Shown piece by piece: positions 26,852 through 34,782 of a stretch of DNA of 64,000 bases. The translations under genes and the position numbers were made by a program. A model generated the notes under the pieces. That model did not search any database. It saw only the letters and a program-made list of their open reading frames with translations, and was not told the origin of the DNA. Source of the DNA: JAQVEM01 sp964595565 (GTDB taxonomy: Bacteria; Actinomycetota; Humimicrobiia; Humimicrobiales; Humimicrobiaceae); NCBI GenBank assembly GCA_964595565.1, contig CAZQQX010000003.1, positions 1 through 64,000 on the forward strand, in the 5' to 3' direction. Numbering within the stretch: the first letter of the stretch is position 1; each line of letters starts with the position of its first letter.

Positions 26852-27121
26852 AGTTATATACGGTTAAAAATTTAAAAAATATACAATTTTATATTATAGA
26901 GTAATTTAATATATAGTAAAAGCAAAGAGGTCTGCCCGGATAATATAAAAACAGTGGACTTTATTATTTTTAATCGTAGGAGAAAACAAATTTAAATAAT
27001 TGATAATATAGTTGTCTAATTCTATAATTATTTTATTGATTTAATAAAAATAATAAAATAATACTAATTGAGGTGAACCCCTCCTGTTAGACAGTATATT
27101 AACTTAAAGATACAATAGCTG

Positions 27122-27514
27122 ATGAGACTTACAAAAACAAGAGATAGGAGTTCTCATCAGATGGTAAGAGAAAGAAGAAGCTTCTCAAATGATTTTAAGA
27201 AACAGGTAGTAGAGTCAATACTGTCGGGTTCATCTACCCAGGCAGAGCTGGCAAGAGAGCACAGGATATCACCGGTAATGATAAACCGGTGGAAAAAAGA
27301 CTACAAAGCCGGAAAGTTCTTTGAAAATGTAACTTCTCAGGATATGGCAAAGCTGGAACTTAGGATAAGGGATCTGGAAAGACTAGTAGGAAGGCTTACC
27401 CTGGAAAACGAAGTACTGAAGAAAATCAGAGACCTTGACACCAAGGAAAAAAAAGAGTCTTCGTCCATAGTAACCTCAAGAGACTGGGATCGGCGGGGAG
27501 GGGGCGCAAGATAG
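27122..27514 (+). CDS. IS3-family transposase OrfA
   Basis: 130 residues. A helix-turn-helix (FSNDFKKQVVESILSGSSTQ, ISPVMINRWKKDYK) is followed by a leucine-zipper-like helix (LELRIRDLERLVGRLTLENE), which is the OrfA arrangement. An eight-A run followed by G (27447-27455) lies near the end. A -1 shift there would enter the orfB frame, which is open back through this point, giving an OrfAB fusion, the active transposase in this family. Confidence 0.9.
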   Translation: MRLTKTRDRSSHQMVRERRSFSNDFKKQVVESILSGSSTQAELAREHRISPVMINRWKKDYKAGKFFENVTSQDMAKLELRIRDLERLVGRLTLENEVLKKIRDLDTKEKKESSSIVTSRDWDRRGGGAR

Positions 27515-28332
27515 TGGGGATACCTAGATCAACTTACTACTACAAGCCCGAGAATAAAAAACACCCTGATATGGAACTTGCTGAGGTCATTGAAAAAATC
27601 GCCCTGGATTACCCATACTATGGCTACAGAAGGATTACTGCGGAACTGCACCGCCAGGGATTCAAGGTAAACCATAAAAGGGTTTTACGCCTTATGAGGA
27701 ATAAAAACCTACTGTGCAGGGCCAGAAAGTCATTTAAAGCCACTACAGACTCATCCCATGGCTTTAGAAAGTACCCCAATCTGATAGAAGATCTTGTTCC
27801 ATACAAAATAGATCAGCTGTGGCATGCAGATATAACCTATATAAGAATAGTAAACTCCTTTATATATCTGGCAGCTCTAATAGATGGCTTTAGCCGAAAA
27901 GTTGTAGGATACGGATTGGGTAGGACCCTTTCAGCAGATCTTGCTATAGCAGCACTTAAAGATACCATATCTAAGAGGAATACGGATAATCTTATCCACC
28001 ACCCTGACCAGGGCATACAGTATTGCTCTTACGAATATGTGGAGGTCCTAAAAGATCATGGCATTTTAATATCCATGTCGGGTAAGGCAAATCCGTATGA
28101 TAATGCCAAGATAGAATCATTTTTCAGGACACTAAAGGTTGAAGAGGTATACATGTTTGAATATGAGACATATGCAGAGGTTCTGGAAAGGATTCCCTAT
28201 TTTATTAAAGAAGTCTACAATAGGAAAAGATTGCATTCATCCCTGGGCTATAAGTCCCCGGAAGAGTTTGAAAACATAAATAATAAAAATATGAAAGGAA
28301 ACGAGTCCCATCAGCTGATTTTGATTAGTTAA
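27514..28332 (+). CDS. IS3-family transposase OrfB (DDE integrase core)
   Basis: 272 residues. The HTH_21-type start DYPYYGYRRITAELHRQG is followed by the integrase core. The catalytic triad is readable as HADITYIR (Asp), HHPDQGIQY (Asp; many relatives have HSDRG) and NAKIESFFRTLK (Glu). The GTG start overlaps the orfA stop by one base, but the frame upstream is open, so most product probably comes from frameshifting. All domains look intact. Confidence 0.9.
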   Translation: MGIPRSTYYYKPENKKHPDMELAEVIEKIALDYPYYGYRRITAELHRQGFKVNHKRVLRLMRNKNLLCRARKSFKATTDSSHGFRKYPNLIEDLVPYKIDQLWHADITYIRIVNSFIYLAALIDGFSRKVVGYGLGRTLSADLAIAALKDTISKRNTDNLIHHPDQGIQYCSYEYVEVLKDHGILISMSGKANPYDNAKIESFFRTLKVEEVYMFEYETYAEVLERIPYFIKEVYNRKRLHSSLGYKSPEEFENINNKNMKGNESHQLILIS

Positions 28333-28431
28333 TTTGGTGTCTAGAATTGGGGGTTCATATCATATTGGTAGTTTCACGGATAATATTGATAATTTAAATT
28401 AAAGATAACTATAAGGTAGGGATAATATTCA

Positions 28432-29658
28432 ATGGAAAAGGCAAAAATCAATAATTGTTTTAAAGAATTGCAGGATTTATATCTGGATAGGTTTGCAAAA
28501 AGTAAAAAAGAACGAGTAGGTATATTAAAAAATAAAAGTTCTGTAAATACTCTGTCCCCGGGAAGAGTAAATATCATCGGAGAACACACAGATTATAATC
28601 TGGGGCTGTCCATAAATGCGGCGATAGATAAACATATATTTATAACGGGCTATAAGAATGATTCTAATTCTGTAGAAGTTTTTTCCAGATACTTAAACGA
28701 CTCCAGCAGGTTTTCCTTAAATAATATTGAGTTTGATAAAACCAAGAACTGGACGAATTATATAAAGGGCGTTTTAAAGGAATATATCCAGAAAGGTCAC
28801 AAAATTTCAGGTTTTAACATGGTCTTAGACAGTAACCTTCCTATAGGCGCCGGCATAAGCTCCTCTGCTGCTCTTGAAGTTGGTGTTGCAAAGTTTATTG
28901 AGGAGCTTTTTGGTTTAGAGGTTAGCAAAAGGACAATGGTAGCTCTTTGCAACAGCGCAGAGAATAATTTTGTAGGAGTAAACTGTGGATTTATGGACCA
29001 GTTCTCAGTTGCATACGGAAAAAAAGATTATGTGATTTTTCTAAATTTTAGGGACCTTTCATATGAATACATCCCGTTTAACCTCGGAGGTGACATTATT
29101 TTAATTATTAACTCAAAAGAAGAGAGAAATCTTGCAGATACCGAATACAATAAAAGAAGAAAAGAATGCAATGAAGCAGTAAAGATAATATCCAGCATGA
29201 TAAGAGGGGAAAAGATTACGTCCCTATCAGATATTAAACCGGAAATGCTTGGCAGGCTGGAAGGCAGCATGCCCGAAAAACTTTTTAAAAGGGCAAGGCA
29301 TGTGATAACCGAAAATAGCAGGGTTTTGCGAGCAAAGGAAAATCTTCTTAAAGGGGAAATCAAAGAGCTGGGACGGATATTATATGAATCACATAAAAGC
29401 TTAAAAAATGATTATGAAGTATCAACCAGAAGGCTTGATTATCTGGTAAATGAGCTTGGTAAAATTAAAGGAGTTTACGGCGCAAGATTAATGGGAGCAG
29501 GTTTTGGGGGGAGCGTTATAAGCATTGTAAGCAGGGATAGTATCAACGATATTAAAGATATTACAGGCAAAAGTTTCTTAAATAAATTCAATGTTACCCC
29601 TGAATTTATTCAGTGCACAATTTCAGACGGAACCAGGAGGGTAACATCCCTGAATTAA
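28432..29658 (+). CDS. galK: Galactokinase
   Basis: A GHMP-family sugar kinase of 408 residues that phosphorylates galactose at C1. Motifs are SPGRVNIIGEHTDYNLGL (substrate loop), PIGAGISSSAALEVG (ATP loop), CGFMDQFSVAYG with the catalytic Asp, and MGAGFGGSVI near the end. It heads the galactose locus with galT 3.9 kb downstream; galE is not in the window. AAGGTAGGG lies about 10 bases before the ATG. Confidence 0.94.
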   Translation: MEKAKINNCFKELQDLYLDRFAKSKKERVGILKNKSSVNTLSPGRVNIIGEHTDYNLGLSINAAIDKHIFITGYKNDSNSVEVFSRYLNDSSRFSLNNIEFDKTKNWTNYIKGVLKEYIQKGHKISGFNMVLDSNLPIGAGISSSAALEVGVAKFIEELFGLEVSKRTMVALCNSAENNFVGVNCGFMDQFSVAYGKKDYVIFLNFRDLSYEYIPFNLGGDIILIINSKEERNLADTEYNKRRKECNEAVKIISSMIRGEKITSLSDIKPEMLGRLEGSMPEKLFKRARHVITENSRVLRAKENLLKGEIKELGRILYESHKSLKNDYEVSTRRLDYLVNELGKIKGVYGARLMGAGFGGSVISIVSRDSINDIKDITGKSFLNKFNVTPEFIQCTISDGTRRVTSLN

Positions 29659-29735
29659 GAGATAACTGCGAGCCGACAAAAGGGCGGGCTAAAGAGCTAT
29701 ATTAAAAAAAGAAAAAGATCTTAGACCGGGTGAAT

Positions 29736-29774
29736 TTGACAAAACTTTAATAGTTAGTTAAAATTATTAACTAT
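29736..29774 (+). promoter_or_regulatory. Promoter with overlapping inverted-repeat operator for the sugar ABC genes
   Basis: TTGACA (29736-29741), a 17-base spacer and TAAAAT (29759-29764) make a near-consensus promoter. An inverted repeat, ATAGTTA (29750-29756) / TAACTAT (29768-29774), overlaps the -10, where a repressor would block transcription. It lies about 270 bases upstream of the sugar-binding protein. The regulator is not identified. Confidence 0.65.
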
Positions 29775-29918
29775 GATATTTTTAAATCCGAAACTTAATC
29801 AGAAAAAAAATAATATTATTAAAACACCCATGAAGTACAGGGTATGAAACATATATAAAACTATACATATAATCAGAGTTCGCAATAAATACTGAGAAAA
29901 AAAGACAGGAGGTGAGGA

Positions 29919-30020
29919 ATCGGTTACCTAAAAAAGGAATATGCACATATACAGAAACAGGTGAAGGTATATCGAGAGCATATCCCGGAGTCAATTTTAC
30001 AAAAAGCACTGAAAAAATAA
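29919..30020 (+). other. Possible leader ORF before the sugar ABC genes
   Basis: The long leader contains a perfect AGGAGG (29907-29912). Six bases later an ATC opens a 33-codon frame (GYLKKEYAHIQKQVKVYREH and on to QKALKK). A GTG at 29912 opens another frame of 40 codons ending three bases before the next ATG, but has no spacer from the ribosome site. Neither resembles a protein I know. It could be a leader peptide, a gene remnant or chance. Confidence 0.2.
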
Positions 30021-30037
30021 GAAAGGAGTTATAAAAA

Positions 30038-31069
30038 ATGAGAAAGCTGTTTTTATTGTTTGCAGTTATTGCGGTAAGTGCAATAATGATATTGTCTTTA
30101 ACGTTAAATGGATGTAGAGAGGAAGCAGCTCCGGCTGAAGGAGAAGTTACAGAAGGAAAACATTTTGAAGGAATAGACATATGGTTTTTCCCCGGGGGGC
30201 CTGAAGGAGGACCATTCGCAAGTGTTGTGTATAATGGAGCAAAGGCTGCGGAAGAGGACCTGGGACCTAATGTAACATATGTCTGGTCTGACTGGAATGT
30301 TGAAACAATGATTTCGCAGTTTAAAGAAGCAATTGCAGCAAAGCCTGATGGTATTTGTGTCATGGGGCACCCGGGAGATGTTGCATTCGGTCCCCTGATA
30401 GATGATGCTGTATCAGAAGGTATTATAGTAACAAGCCAGAATACTGAACTTCCAGAATCCGAAGCAAAATACGGCGCCAATGGTTTTGGTTATGTAGGTG
30501 CTTCTAACTATAATGCCGGACTATCACTGGGAAGGCAGGCAGTAATTGAATTTGGTCTTGGCGAAGGAGATAGGGCTCTTGTCTGGGGTCTTCTGGCGCA
30601 GGCAGACCGCGGGCTAAGATCACAGGGTTGTATAGATGGCCTGGAAGAAGCCGGTCTGGTGGTTGATTACATTGAAATAAGTGACGAAGTGAATGCAGAT
30701 GCAACTCTTGGTACACCTGTGGTAAGCGGCTATGTATCAGCGAATCCAGATGTTAAGTTAATAATAACTGACCATGGAGCTCTCACTTCAACAGCTGAAG
30801 CTTATGGCAAGGGCGCAGGCCTGGAACCGGGCGAAGTTAATTTTGCGGGGTTCGACCTGTCGGCAGCTTCTGTTGAAGCTATTAAGTCTGGATACCTGGG
30901 ACTAATAATTGACCAGCAGCCGTGGCTGCAGGGATATCTACCAATTTTGCAGGTTTGTCTGACCGAGAAATACTATTTTGCAGGTCTCCATATTGATACC
31001 GGGAGCGGTTTTGTAAATGCAGATAATGTGGACCTTCTTGCGGAACTTGCGGAGAAAGGAATTAGATAA
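30038..31069 (+). CDS. Sugar ABC transporter substrate-binding lipoprotein
   Basis: 343 residues of the periplasmic-binding-protein type used for simple sugars (ribose/galactose/xylose class). The signal peptide ends in a lipobox (TLNGC) and is followed by an acidic linker. The two-lobed fold is visible: FKEAIAAKPDGICVMGHPGD, a hinge region, and DVKLIITDHGALTSTAEAYG. An AAGGAG site is 8 bases upstream of the ATG. The gene is followed immediately by the ATPase. Flanking galK and galT suggest galactose or a galactoside as substrate. Confidence 0.88.
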   Translation: MRKLFLLFAVIAVSAIMILSLTLNGCREEAAPAEGEVTEGKHFEGIDIWFFPGGPEGGPFASVVYNGAKAAEEDLGPNVTYVWSDWNVETMISQFKEAIAAKPDGICVMGHPGDVAFGPLIDDAVSEGIIVTSQNTELPESEAKYGANGFGYVGASNYNAGLSLGRQAVIEFGLGEGDRALVWGLLAQADRGLRSQGCIDGLEEAGLVVDYIEISDEVNADATLGTPVVSGYVSANPDVKLIITDHGALTSTAEAYGKGAGLEPGEVNFAGFDLSAASVEAIKSGYLGLIIDQQPWLQGYLPILQVCLTEKYYFAGLHIDTGSGFVNADNVDLLAELAEKGIR

Positions 31070-31072
31070 CTT

Positions 31073-31876
31073 ATGGAAAATAACGCAGTAAATTCTCCAG
31101 CACAGACTCCATCAGAAAATTCACCTCTGGTAAAAATGGTAGACATACACAAATCTTATGGGGCAGTTACTGCGTTAAATGGAGTGGATTTTACTGTTGG
31201 AAGAAATGAAATTGTTGGGCTTATAGGAGATAATGGTGCAGGAAAATCTACTCTTATCAAGGTACTTACAGGGGTAGAGAAACAGGATAAGGGAAAGATT
31301 TACTGGATGGGTAAAAAAATAAAGAAACACACAGTTGAAAATTCCCGGAATATAGGGATTGAAACTGTTTTTCAGGACAGGGCTCTTGCAGAGAAGCAGA
31401 ATATATGGCGGAACCTTTTTATGGGAAGAGAATTAACCTATGGACGGACAGGATTTTTAAAAATTGGTAAGTCACAAAAGGAAGCTATTAATCTGTTAAG
31501 GAAAATGGTAGGGCTTACCCAGTCGGGTCTCGCTCCAAATCTGGGTGTGATGGGACTATCCGGTGGAGAAAAGCAGGGGATAGCCATAGCAAGAGCTCTT
31601 TATTTTGATGCCCAATTAATCATCCTGGATGAACCCACAAACAATCTTTCGCTTTCTGAGACAAATAAAGTGCTGGAATTTGTAAAGTGGATAAAAGAGA
31701 ATAGAAAATCCTGCATTTTTATAACCCATAGCATTTATCACGTTTACTCTGTGGCAGAGAGATTTGTGATTATGGATCGCGGCAATATCATAGGAGAGTT
31801 TCTTAAGAGGGACCTCTCGCTGGATGAGCTTGTTGAGAAGTTGGAATATGTAGCCAAACATGGTGTATTAAATTAG
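31073..31876 (+). CDS. Sugar ABC transporter ATP-binding protein, single-domain
   Basis: A 267-residue nucleotide-binding subunit: Walker A GDNGAGKST, Q-loop TVFQD, signature LSGGEKQG, Walker B LIILDEPTNN and H-loop ITHS. Most simple-sugar (CUT2) importers have a fused double ATPase of about 500 residues; here there is one domain, so it presumably works as a homodimer. It starts 3 bases after the binding protein stop. A strong hairpin separates it from the permease. Confidence 0.92.
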   Translation: MENNAVNSPAQTPSENSPLVKMVDIHKSYGAVTALNGVDFTVGRNEIVGLIGDNGAGKSTLIKVLTGVEKQDKGKIYWMGKKIKKHTVENSRNIGIETVFQDRALAEKQNIWRNLFMGRELTYGRTGFLKIGKSQKEAINLLRKMVGLTQSGLAPNLGVMGLSGGEKQGIAIARALYFDAQLIILDEPTNNLSLSETNKVLEFVKWIKENRKSCIFITHSIYHVYSVAERFVIMDRGNIIGEFLKRDLSLDELVEKLEYVAKHGVLN

Positions 31877-31918
31877 AATGATAATAGAAGACGACAACCG
31901 GGCTATAAAATAAATTGA

Positions 31919-31955
31919 TTTTGCCCTGGTTATAAGAAATTATGCCAGGGCAAAA
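31919..31955 (+). promoter_or_regulatory. Intercistronic hairpin between ABC ATPase and permease
   Basis: An 11-bp perfect stem, TTTTGCCCTGG / CCAGGGCAAAA, with a 15-base loop. No T run follows, so it is more likely an mRNA-stabilising or processing element than a terminator. Confidence 0.6.
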
Positions 31956-32063
31956 CTATTAATATGCTAATAAAAGTTGTCCCTGGGTCTGAATCATATT
32001 ATTTTCCAAATACAGGGTCCTGTTGGAAGAGAAATAAATGGATATAAAAAAGGAACAGTAAAA

Positions 32064-33086
32064 ATGTTAGAAAAAATTAAATTAAAGATAAGTGAATCCA
32101 AATTGCAGCTGAGCATATTCGGGGTATTAATACTTGTATTTGTGGTTTTTATTGCTGGAAATCCGGGTACTTTTCTTAGTTATAGAATTTATTACGCATT
32201 TATGTCAACTATTCCCTTTTCAGCAATACTTGCTTTATCATTAACACCGGTCGTTATTTTAGGAGAAATTGACCTTTCCTTTCCATCAATAGTAGGTTTT
32301 TCTGCATGGGTATTTTCAGCTGTGTTTAATCAAACAAATAATATTTACCTGGCATTTATAGCATGCCTGGCAGTAGGTTTATTTGCCGGCTACTTAAATA
32401 GTGTACTTATAGTAAGAGTTGGAATACCGTCTTTAATATTAACCATAGGAATGATGTTCCTGTGGCGCGGGATGGTTTATATAGCAAGTGGAGGCCATGG
32501 TATATCTGTAGTTGGAGCAAAAGGAACGATTCTCTATAAAGCCCTTGTTGGCAGGATAGGAGGTTTGGTTCCGGCTCAGGCGGTGTGGGCTGTTTTAATT
32601 GCGGTGTTTTTTGCACTGGTATTAAACCGCCATAGATTTGGAGCACATATACTTTACACTGGTGACGACGAAGTAAGTGCAAAAATGATGGGTGTAAATG
32701 TGTCAAAGGTGAAAACAATTGTTTTTATGCAGGTCGGGGTTTTCTCTGCGTTTGTTGGTGTCCTTGCAACTCTGGAGGTATTATATCTGTGGCCTTCAAC
32801 AGGAGAAGGCTATCTTATGAAATCACTGGCTTCGGTTTTTATAGGAGGTACCTCGGTTTTTGGAGGAGCTGGAACAATATTCGGAACTTTTGTTGGAGCC
32901 ATAATCATGGGGTCACTGGAAGCAGGTATTGTTTCAGGAGGAATTTCTGGATTCTGGACACAGTTTGTCTTTGGGTTTGTAATAGTTCTGTCTCTTACAA
33001 TTTATGCCTTAATGAATAAAAGAATAAGTCCGGGTAAGAGAATAATAGAAGCTATAAAAAATCTGGTCGGGAAGAAGAAAAAGTAG
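32064..33086 (+). CDS. Sugar ABC transporter permease
   Basis: About 340 residues of a BPD_transp_2-type permease with eight or more membrane helices, the class used by ribose/galactose/xylose importers. ARVGIPSLILTIGMMFLWRG-like and GGTSVFGGAGTIFGTFVGA stretches are characteristic. I chose the ATG at 32064, preceded by AAAGGAAC; an in-frame start at 31977 would add 29 residues without family support. It completes the transporter with the two genes upstream. Confidence 0.9.
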   Translation: MLEKIKLKISESKLQLSIFGVLILVFVVFIAGNPGTFLSYRIYYAFMSTIPFSAILALSLTPVVILGEIDLSFPSIVGFSAWVFSAVFNQTNNIYLAFIACLAVGLFAGYLNSVLIVRVGIPSLILTIGMMFLWRGMVYIASGGHGISVVGAKGTILYKALVGRIGGLVPAQAVWAVLIAVFFALVLNRHRFGAHILYTGDDEVSAKMMGVNVSKVKTIVFMQVGVFSAFVGVLATLEVLYLWPSTGEGYLMKSLASVFIGGTSVFGGAGTIFGTFVGAIIMGSLEAGIVSGGISGFWTQFVFGFVIVLSLTIYALMNKRISPGKRIIEAIKNLVGKKKK

Positions 33087-33277
33087 ACAGTTCGCTATAC
33101 TGAAAGAAAAGTAACTTACAATTTGAGATTGACGACATTAATGGTATAAAATGTAAGTATGAATGAAAAATTTGATATTAATCCAAGATTTAAAAGAAAG
33201 TGTGCGGCCGGGTAGCAAAGGGTAGATAATGTTAATTATACAATATGTATAGGAAATAAAAGAAAAATGAAAGAAAA

Positions 33278-33472
33278 ATGAAAGAGGGAAAAGTTAAATT
33301 AAATAAAAAGAAAACCCTGAAAAATAAAAGTAAAATCAAAAAAGTTAACCCGAACAGCCGGGAAGTTAAAAATTTGACTGAAAGAAGGTTCGAGAAAGAC
33401 CTGGCCTTTAAAAAGAGAATAGTTGTAAAAGAAGACGGCAGGTACCTGATTTATTATGATTTTAATAAGTGA
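33278..33472 (+). CDS. Small basic protein of unknown function
   Basis: 64 residues, very lysine-rich in the first half, then ERRFEKDLAFKKRIVVKEDGRYLIYYDF. The second half reads like a compact beta-hairpin, and the coding pattern is plausible. It lies between the permease and galT. A ribosome site is not clear, and it may be translated at low level. I do not recognise a function. Confidence 0.5.
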   Translation: MKEGKVKLNKKKTLKNKSKIKKVNPNSREVKNLTERRFEKDLAFKKRIVVKEDGRYLIYYDFNK

Positions 33473-33527
33473 TATTAACGAAGACAACTAATTAGTAAGA
33501 TTATCCAGAAGATAATGGGGGTATGAA

Positions 33528-34526
33528 ATATTAGAATTACGATATGACCCGGTTAAAAGCAAGTGGGTTGCCATGGCAACTAAAAGGCAGGAGAGGACTT
33601 TTTTGCCGCCAAAAGATTTTTGCCCTCTCTGCCCAACAAAGAACAGCAGGATTATTACCGAAATTCCAGAGAGTGATTATGATATAGTGGTTTTTGAAAA
33701 TAAATTTCCCACCTTCAGCAGGAGCCCGGATAAATTAGATAATCATAATAATGCAGACGGTAAAAGAGTCTTTTCCTTTTTAAAAAAACCATCCAGGGGA
33801 ATCTGTGAAGTTGTGTGTTACACATCAGAACATGATTTATTCCTGGAAGATATGCCAGTAGAAAAAATAAGAAATTTAATAAAAGTCTGGCAGGACAGGT
33901 ATTTTAACCTGGGAAATAAAAGTTTTATAAAATATGTTTTTATTTTTGAGAATAAAGGAGAAGAGATAGGTGTTACTCTTTCCCATCCCCATGGCCAGAT
34001 ATATGCATTTCCATATATACCACCAGTTATTCTGGATGAATTAAAATCATCTAAAGAATTTTACAGAAAAAATAAAAAATGCCTTCACTGCGCTATAATC
34101 AAAAATGAATTAAGTGATAAAAAGCGAATTGTTATTAAAAATGATGATTTTATTGCATTCATCCCTTTTTACGCTTCCTGGCCGTATGAAGTACATATTT
34201 ATTCCATAAGACATCTGGGCAGTATAGGTGAACTGGAAGAGAGAGAAATTAATTCTCTCTCAAAAACAATCAAAGAGCTGATAAATGGCTACAACAGGCT
34301 TTTTGGTTTTAGAATGCCCTACGTAATGGTAATACACCAGAAGCCGACAGACGGGAGGGAACACAGTTATTACCATTTTCATCTTGAGTTTTACCCGCCG
34401 TACAGGACAGGGGACAAATTAAAATATATGGCAGGGTGCGAGCTTGGTGCGGGAACATTTATAAATGACACTTTGCCGGAGGAAAAAGCTGAAGAGTTAA
34501 GGGATATAGTTGATAAATTGTTATGA
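33528..34526 (+). CDS. galT: Galactose-1-phosphate uridylyltransferase, apparent ATA start
   Basis: GalT exchanges UMP between UDP-glucose and galactose-1-phosphate in the Leloir pathway. The CPLCP metal site, LSHPHGQIYAFPY active site and a late EHSYYHFHLEFYPP are clear. The family N-terminus ELRYDPVKSKWV is encoded upstream of the first ATG (33573), yet that frame has no ATG, GTG or TTG after the stop at 33513. An ATA at 33528, five bases after GGGGGT, fits as start and gives 332 residues. A one-base loss in the AAA run at 33526-33528 after an ATG at 33523 is the alternative. Confidence 0.9.
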   Translation: MLELRYDPVKSKWVAMATKRQERTFLPPKDFCPLCPTKNSRIITEIPESDYDIVVFENKFPTFSRSPDKLDNHNNADGKRVFSFLKKPSRGICEVVCYTSEHDLFLEDMPVEKIRNLIKVWQDRYFNLGNKSFIKYVFIFENKGEEIGVTLSHPHGQIYAFPYIPPVILDELKSSKEFYRKNKKCLHCAIIKNELSDKKRIVIKNDDFIAFIPFYASWPYEVHIYSIRHLGSIGELEEREINSLSKTIKELINGYNRLFGFRMPYVMVIHQKPTDGREHSYYHFHLEFYPPYRTGDKLKYMAGCELGAGTFINDTLPEEKAEELRDIVDKLL

Positions 34527-34782
34527 ACCCAGGGACTGGAAATAGAATTAACTTTATCAGAACCAGCTTCTAGGACTTATAAATTTGCATTCAAATTCTT
34601 CCGTGGGAATACGCTCCTGAAGAAGGTAATCTATAAAACACGGGATAGATATATTAACAGTGAAGCTTAAACCCGGGAGAGTCGTGGATGTTAAAAGAAT
34701 TTTTGATAAAATGAAGTATTAAGATAAGATATATAATACAGTTAAATCTTTTAATGTATACAGTAATAGGGAAGGTATCAAA
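34527..34782 (+). other. Intergenic region with short open stretches
   Basis: 256 bases between galT and the PAS-GGDEF gene. Open stretches encode, for example, KVIYKTRDRYINSEA and, in another frame, TVKLKPGRVVDVKRIFDKMK, each ending in a stop. No start with a ribosome site is seen. These may be remnants of a lost gene or chance; no RNA structure is obvious. Confidence 0.3.

Larger units (their letters stand above)
27074..28357 (+). mobile_element. IS3-family insertion sequence
   Basis: About 1284 bp with two overlapping transposase frames. The imperfect terminal inverted repeats start TGAACCCC: left TGAACCCCTCCTGTTAGACA and right, read inward, TGAACCCCCAATTCTAGACA (15 of 22 positions match). 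No target duplication is obvious in the flanking bases. It sits in the gap between the GlnR-like gene and galK and interrupts no recognisable gene. Confidence 0.88.

Noticed and set aside
27060..28370. Target-site duplication of the IS3 element
   Set aside because: The bases flanking the two inverted repeats do not match at 3 or 4 bp.
31919..31955. Rho-independent terminator inside the ABC operon
   Set aside because: The stem is strong but no T run follows.
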